Assembly: GCA_012038135.1 (NCBI GenBank)
Contig: JAAVJQ010000008.1
Location: 111,969-175,968, forward strand
Direction: 5' to 3'
From: Salinimicrobium nanhaiense
Lineage (GTDB): Bacteria; Bacteroidota; Bacteroidia; Flavobacteriales; Flavobacteriaceae
Length of the DNA stretch: 64,000 nucleotides
In this document: positions 60,234 to 64,000 of the stretch, in pieces
Numbering within the stretch: the first letter of the stretch is position 1
Layout of the letters: each line of letters begins with the position of its first letter
The notes under the pieces: model-generated
The model's database searches: none
What the model was told of the DNA's origin: nothing
The model's input: only the letters and a program-made list of their open reading frames with translations
Made by a program: the position numbers and the translations under genes

Positions 60234-61283
60234 TCAGGAATATATAACTCCCGATGAATGATCCCTGGAAGCCCCTGTTACCGAGCTTAAAACATTGATC
60301 TCTCCCCGTAATTTAAGAACTCCCAAAAATGCAAAAATAAGAGCCTCCTTATAATTCACAGTTTCTGCAGAGGGAAGAATAATCTCTGCGGAAGTATTCT
60401 TCTGGATCTGGGCGACCAAAAATGAATTAAAAGCACCACCGCCCGTCACTAAGACCTTGCCTCCCGCTAAATTTTTCCCGATTTCCCTTCCCGCATGAAC
60501 TGTGTAAGTATTTAAAGCTGAAGCTATATCCTTCTTCCCTTCAAAAAGTGGAAAAACATGCTCATTTACCCACTCGATGCCTAAAGACTTGGGCGGCTGA
60601 AGTTCGTAAAATGGTAAATTTTCCAGCTTTTCCAGTAGGTCGTCATCCATGGCCCCGGTTGCTGCAATTTTCCCATCTTCATCGTAGGCGAGGTCCATCT
60701 TATTAGCCAGCCAGTTGAGCACAGTATTAACGGCGCAGATATCATACGCGAGGCGGGTACTATTTTCGTGTGTGGAAACATTGGCAAATCCTCCCAGGTT
60801 GAGGCAGTAATCAAATTCCGAAAACAAAAATCCATCCCCTATGGGTACTAAAGGAGCTCCCTGCCCGCCTAATTCCACATCCTGCACTCTAAAATCACAT
60901 ACTACAGTCTTTTTCAATGTTGTCGCCAGCTTCGGAAGATTCCCTATTTGTAAAGTATATCCGTTTTGAGGCTCATGTTTTGTGGTGTGGCCGTGACTGC
61001 AGATTGCATCCACTTCAGAAATGTCATTTTTAGAAAGAAATTCAGCAATAACTTCAGCTAAATGAGCTGTGTATTTTTCGTTAAGCTCCTTCAGGCGGAG
61101 GGCATCGTAAAAAACAGCTTCCGAAAGGTTTTTTTGCCAGTCTGCTGAATAAGGAATGGTTTCCGCAGCAAGAATTTGATAGCTCCAGCCTTCAGAAAAA
61201 ATGAAATTGACGTGTGCCACATCGATCCCGTCGAGAGAGGTGCCAGACATTACCCCGATAACGTTATAGTTATTTTTTTTCAT
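60234..61283 (-). CDS. anmK: Anhydro-N-acetylmuramic acid kinase
   Basis: 349 residues from ATG 61283 (MKKNNYNVIGVMSGTSLDGID), which begins right at the conserved N-terminal motif; a TTG 72 nt upstream is not supported. The nucleotide-sugar-kinase (ASKHA) fold has VMSGTSLDGIDVAHV, SHGHTTKHEPQNGYTLQIG, DFRVQDVELGGQGAPLVP, LNLGGFANVS and GGKVLVTGGGAFNSFL. It hydrolyses and phosphorylates 1,6-anhydroMurNAc to MurNAc-6-phosphate in peptidoglycan recycling, complementing the Mpl-type ligase. It is divergent from the acyl-CoA dehydrogenase gene. Confidence 0.93.
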   Translation of the reverse strand: MKKNNYNVIGVMSGTSLDGIDVAHVNFIFSEGWSYQILAAETIPYSADWQKNLSEAVFYDALRLKELNEKYTAHLAEVIAEFLSKNDISEVDAICSHGHTTKHEPQNGYTLQIGNLPKLATTLKKTVVCDFRVQDVELGGQGAPLVPIGDGFLFSEFDYCLNLGGFANVSTHENSTRLAYDICAVNTVLNWLANKMDLAYDEDGKIAATGAMDDDLLEKLENLPFYELQPPKSLGIEWVNEHVFPLFEGKKDIASALNTYTVHAGREIGKNLAGGKVLVTGGGAFNSFLVAQIQKNTSAEIILPSAETVNYKEALIFAFLGVLKLRGEINVLSSVTGASRDHSSGVIYS

Positions 61284-61306
61284 GCCGGTAAAAATAGCCA
61301 ACTCAA

Positions 61307-61337
61307 TTGAAAAAATGCTTGTAAAACGGTATCTTTG
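61307..61337 (+). promoter_or_regulatory. Candidate promoter of the acyl-CoA dehydrogenase gene
   Basis: TTG (61307-61309), 20 nt, then TATCTTTG (61330-61337), matching the Bacteroidota pattern; 35 nt before the ATG. Confidence 0.65.
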
Positions 61338-61372
61338 GCAACCAAAATTCAACAATTCTAAAAAATTACCGA

Positions 61373-62515
61373 ATGGATTTTAATTTAACTGAAGAACATA
61401 TAATGATCCGCGATGCGGCACGTGATTTTGCAAAGAGCGAATTGCTGCCCGGAGTGATCGAAAGAGACGAAAAACAGGAGTTCCCGAAGGAACAGATCAA
61501 AAAGATGGGGGAACTCGGATTTTTGGGAATGATGGTCTCTCCCGAATACGGCGGCGGCGGAATGGATACGGTGTCTTACGTGCTGGCCATGGAGGAGATC
61601 TCGAAGATCGATGCTTCGGCTTCTGTGGTCATGTCTGTCAACAATTCCTTAGTGTGCTGGGGATTGGAGAAATTCGGAAATGAAGAGCAAAAGCAAAAAT
61701 ACCTTACCAAACTTGCCACAGGTGAATCTATAGGAGCATTTTGCCTTTCTGAGCCTGAAGCTGGTAGTGATGCCACTTCCCAAAAGACAACAGCTATTGA
61801 AAAAGATGACCATTATGTTCTAAACGGGACCAAAAACTGGATCACTAACGGAAGTTCTGCAGATTTTTACCTGGTGATCGCACAAACGCATCCTGAACTT
61901 AAGCATAAGGGAATTAACGCCTTTATTGTTGAAAAGGGAAGTAAAGGTTTCGAAATAGGACCTAAAGAACAGAAACTGGGAATCCGCGGAAGTGATACAC
62001 ATTCGTTAAACTTTAATGATGTTAAGGTTCCGAAGGAAAACAGGATCGGGGAGGACGGCTTCGGATTTAAATTTGCGATGAAAACCCTTTCCGGCGGAAG
62101 AATTGGAATTGCTGCCCAAGCCCTGGGAATTGCTGCAGGAGCTTATGAACTTGCAAGAGAATATTCAAAAGTGCGCAAGGCTTTTGGCACAGAGATCATG
62201 AACCACCAGGCCATTGCATTTAAATTGGCCGACATGCATACTTCTATCGAAGCTGCCCGTCACCTGGTGATGAAGGCTGCCTGTGATAAGGATAATGGAG
62301 AGAATTATGATCTAAGTGGTGCCATGGCAAAACTTTTTGCTTCAAAAACCGCAATGGACGTGACCATCGAAGCAGTACAGGTGCATGGTGGAAACGGATA
62401 CGTAAAAGAATATCATGTAGAACGTCTTATGCGTGACGCCAAGATCACCCAGATCTATGAAGGAACTTCAGAGATCCAGAAGATCGTTATTTCCAGAAGT
62501 ATTTTGAGGGATTAA
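61373..62515 (+). CDS. Acyl-CoA dehydrogenase (short/branched-chain type)
   Basis: 380 residues, the usual length. The FAD-binding and signature motifs are GAFCLSEPEAGSDATSQ, NWITNGSSADFYLVIAQ and MKTLSGGRIGIAAQALGIA; the C-terminal QVHGGNGYVKEYHVERLMRDAKI (parts: HGGNGYVKEYHVERL) precedes the catalytic-Glu region YEGTSEIQKIVISRSIL. It introduces a trans-2 double bond into an acyl-CoA with electron transfer flavoprotein as acceptor. The sequence is close to the butyryl/isovaleryl group; the chain length is not certain. Single gene with its own promoter, convergent with the right-edge T9SS protein. Confidence 0.92.
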   Translation: MDFNLTEEHIMIRDAARDFAKSELLPGVIERDEKQEFPKEQIKKMGELGFLGMMVSPEYGGGGMDTVSYVLAMEEISKIDASASVVMSVNNSLVCWGLEKFGNEEQKQKYLTKLATGESIGAFCLSEPEAGSDATSQKTTAIEKDDHYVLNGTKNWITNGSSADFYLVIAQTHPELKHKGINAFIVEKGSKGFEIGPKEQKLGIRGSDTHSLNFNDVKVPKENRIGEDGFGFKFAMKTLSGGRIGIAAQALGIAAGAYELAREYSKVRKAFGTEIMNHQAIAFKLADMHTSIEAARHLVMKAACDKDNGENYDLSGAMAKLFASKTAMDVTIEAVQVHGGNGYVKEYHVERLMRDAKITQIYEGTSEIQKIVISRSILRD

Positions 62516-62517
62516 AT

Positions 62518-62579
62518 TTACGTCATTCTGAATTTATTTCAGGATCTAGAGAAGCTGAAACAAGATCAGCTTGACGTAA
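62518..62579. repeat. Imperfect ~62-bp inverted repeat between convergent genes
   Basis: Ends TTACGTCA and TGACGTAA are exact reverse complements; internal words TTCTGAATTTATTTCAG and GAAGCTGAAACAAGATCAGC are partly complementary. The pattern (CGTCATTCTGA...TCAGCTTGACG) is like palindromic elements scattered in many Bacteroidota genomes (from memory). It begins 2 nt after the acyl-CoA dehydrogenase stop. Confidence 0.65.
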
Positions 62580-62590
62580 TTAAAAAAACA

Positions 62591-62616
62591 AAAAGCAGCC
62601 GTTTCCGGCTGCTTTT
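62591..62616. terminator. Bidirectional terminator
   Basis: 11-bp stem AAAAGCAGCCG / CGGCTGCTTTT with a four-base loop and A/T runs on both sides, between the convergent dehydrogenase and T9SS protein genes. Confidence 0.88.
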
Positions 62617-62638
62617 CTTATTTAAAGGTTATTGAAAT

Positions 62639-64000
62639 TTACTTTTTAGAAGATACAATTCTTTCCACAAGGGTTTCCCTGTCAGTAATGATCTTCAGAA
62701 CATACATTTGATTAGCCTGAACAGCGAAATCAAAAGTTAATGCAACAACTGATCCCTGACCGACATTATTTTCGGTATAGGTTCTAAGATGGTTTCCTTT
62801 TAAGTCGAATACCTGGATTTGTACATTTGAAGTGTAATCCATGTCGAACCTAAGATTAAGGCTTTCTTTGAACGGAACTGGATAGGCTGTCACCTGAGAT
62901 TTCACTCCGTTATTACCATTATTTCCGTTGTTACCGTTATTACCATTGTTGCCGTTTCCGCTGTCAACTTCATCATCACATCCCTCAGACGGTGCTGTTG
63001 TTGCTTTGGAACCTCCCAGAGTACAGCCGGCATTATTCAGCATATCCAAATAAGTGCCTGCGCTACCTGCGTTCCAGAAATTAGCATTTACATAAGCTAT
63101 AACCTCTGCAGTAGTCTCCATTTCATAGTCTACTTCATCACTGCAAGCATTTAATAGCGCAGCTACAGATTGACGACCCAGATTATTAATTCCACCACCA
63201 CCAAGATTCAGCACTTCAAGCAATGTCAAAGTAGCCAGTGCATCTGGTGCGTCTTCAAATACTTCGCCGTATTCGGTACAGGTCTGGTATTCATCACACC
63301 ATCTGTTAGTATGGTTTTTCCAGTAACCGAGGGTACAGCCTGTAAATTCCACGCAATCTGGTTCTATTAGTTGAACTGTAGTATTTCCATATTCACAACC
63401 GTTATCGCTTATTGCTTCTACATAATAGGAACCTACAGGAAGTCCTGTAAATCCACCAACCGGATATAATACATTAGAAAAATGTTCTACTCCAGAGCCA
63501 AGATGAGTAACAGTAAATTTTAATTCTGGATTTAAATCTGGATTAGTGATCATAATAGCTCCCAGTAAAGTTTCGCAGTTAGGTTGAATAACTTCTGTGA
63601 GAAGGTTGATCTCAACTTCACTCGGTCTATTTATAGTTACATCAAACTCCGCAGAGATGCAACCATCTTCCTCGTATCGAATACGGAATTGATAGGTATC
63701 CACTCCAAGACTAATCTCTCCTGTGTATAGGATGAAATCACCTCCATCTATACTATAGTAAAGATTATCTCCAGGGTTGAGAAATACTATTGTACCATTA
63801 CCACCAAGACAATCTGCCTGAGTGACCTGGTAATCTGGAGCGATTGGAGTATAATCAATGTCTACCGCGAAAGAAGACTCATCTGCTTCGCAAGGCGCTG
63901 TGGCCGGTGCATAGATATAGATGGTCTGATCTGAAGTGATAACACCTCCGGCAAACAACTGGGTACCTGTGCCTCCCATTCCGGTCCAGTACTGATTACC
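62639..64000 (-). CDS. T9SS type A secreted protein with GYWKNH domain, C-terminal part (5' end outside window)
   Basis: The frame stays open to the last base of the window (upstream codons read G-N-Q-Y-W-T-G), so at least the N-terminus is missing; ~453 residues are present. Order: Ig/SprB-like beta modules, a Cys-rich domain with CTLGYWKNHTNRWCDEYQTC (part: GYWKNHTNRWC) and a helical stretch ending NNAGCTLGG, a (Gly-Asn-Asn)n linker, and a C-terminal type A sorting domain (VTAYPVPFKESLNLRF, VQIQVFDLKGNHLRTY, YVLKIITDRETLVERIV). It should be exported by T9SS and anchored or released at the surface. GYWKNH domains are found in many secreted bacterial and archaeal proteins, function unknown to me. 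Confidence 0.88.
   Translation of the reverse strand, partial: GNQYWTGMGGTGTQLFAGGVITSDQTIYIYAPATAPCEADESSFAVDIDYTPIAPDYQVTQADCLGGNGTIVFLNPGDNLYYSIDGGDFILYTGEISLGVDTYQFRIRYEEDGCISAEFDVTINRPSEVEINLLTEVIQPNCETLLGAIMITNPDLNPELKFTVTHLGSGVEHFSNVLYPVGGFTGLPVGSYYVEAISDNGCEYGNTTVQLIEPDCVEFTGCTLGYWKNHTNRWCDEYQTCTEYGEVFEDAPDALATLTLLEVLNLGGGGINNLGRQSVAALLNACSDEVDYEMETTAEVIAYVNANFWNAGSAGTYLDMLNNAGCTLGGSKATTAPSEGCDDEVDSGNGNNGNNGNNGNNGNNGVKSQVTAYPVPFKESLNLRFDMDYTSNVQIQVFDLKGNHLRTYTENNVGQGSVVALTFDFAVQANQMYVLKIITDRETLVERIVSSKK
62907..62960. repeat. Gly-Asn-Asn coding minisatellite
   Basis: A ~54-bp run of near-9-bp units (minus strand GGTAATAAC-like, encoding Gly-Asn-Asn) forms the linker before the type A sorting domain. 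Slippage here would change linker length in frame. Confidence 0.8.

Noticed and set aside
61284..61355. 24-residue N-terminal extension of AnmK from a TTG codon
   Set aside because: The conserved family N-terminus begins at ATG 61283, and the extension is unlike homologues.

Overview
The window is a chromosomal segment of a Flavobacteriaceae bacterium (phylum Bacteroidota), probably a marine member of the Gramella/Salegentibacter/Salinimicrobium group; the genus is inference. The evidence is gliding and type IX secretion genes (gldJ, porV, PorP/SprF- and OmpA-type partners, T9SS C-terminal sorting domains), a TonB receptor followed by a DUF4249 lipoprotein, DUF5723 and DUF4136 proteins, and promoters of the Bacteroidota type (TTG/TTTG, about 19 nt, TAnnTTTG) instead of -35/-10 boxes. 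Both ends cut through genes. I see no prophage, transposase, CRISPR array, rRNA or defence island; this is mostly ordinary core chromosome.

Layout. 1-4.4 kb: 3' end of a TonB-dependent receptor, a DUF4249 lipoprotein and a large periplasmic protein with a plug-like segment. 4.5-14.4 kb: rlmB, rhomboid protease, rarA, then a mostly minus-strand block (coupled three-gene envelope operon, YjjG-type HAD phosphatase with a deacetylase-like protein, radC, an Mpl-type Mur ligase). 14.4-22.6 kb: a T9SS module made of a 1728-residue repeat-rich secreted protein, a PorP/SprF protein and a PorE-like OmpA protein. 22.7-31.2 kb: DUF4136 lipoprotein, obg, a fused hypoxanthine phosphoribosyltransferase/adenylate kinase, purK-purE, an M3 peptidase, an ECF sigma factor with a tiny zinc-finger-like protein, and a UbiA-like membrane protein. 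31.3-40.9 kb: gcvP, a KAS III-like enzyme with a methyltransferase, MarC, a glycosyltransferase, a PafA-type phosphatase and MlaE/MlaF.

40.9-50.4 kb is nearly all minus strand: DUF389, mannose-1-phosphate guanylyltransferase, SprT-like, SDR, M28 peptidase, pdhC, pdhA, cdd and porV. gldJ and murF lie on the plus strand from 50.8 kb. Two valine tRNAs follow at 54 kb with an excellent promoter and a hairpin between them. 54.2-61.3 kb: folC, tonB-exbD-exbB, nhaD, a Glu/Leu/Phe/Val dehydrogenase and anmK. An acyl-CoA dehydrogenase and a truncated T9SS type A secreted protein end the window.

Several parts belong to one envelope machine: PorV and GldJ are T9SS/gliding components, the 14.7-22.6 kb triplet and the right-edge protein are probable T9SS clients and partners, and ExbB/ExbD/TonB would energise receptors such as the one at the left edge. 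The most notable observations are the absence of porU between porV and gldJ, a repeated cysteine-led module with recent 507-bp duplications in the giant secreted protein, the HPRT-adenylate kinase fusion, a deacetylase-family protein that seems to have lost its first metal motif, small palindromic repeats (one supplies the C-terminus of the rhomboid protein, another shows compensatory stem changes), and a tRNA-Val(GAC) with C at position 33.
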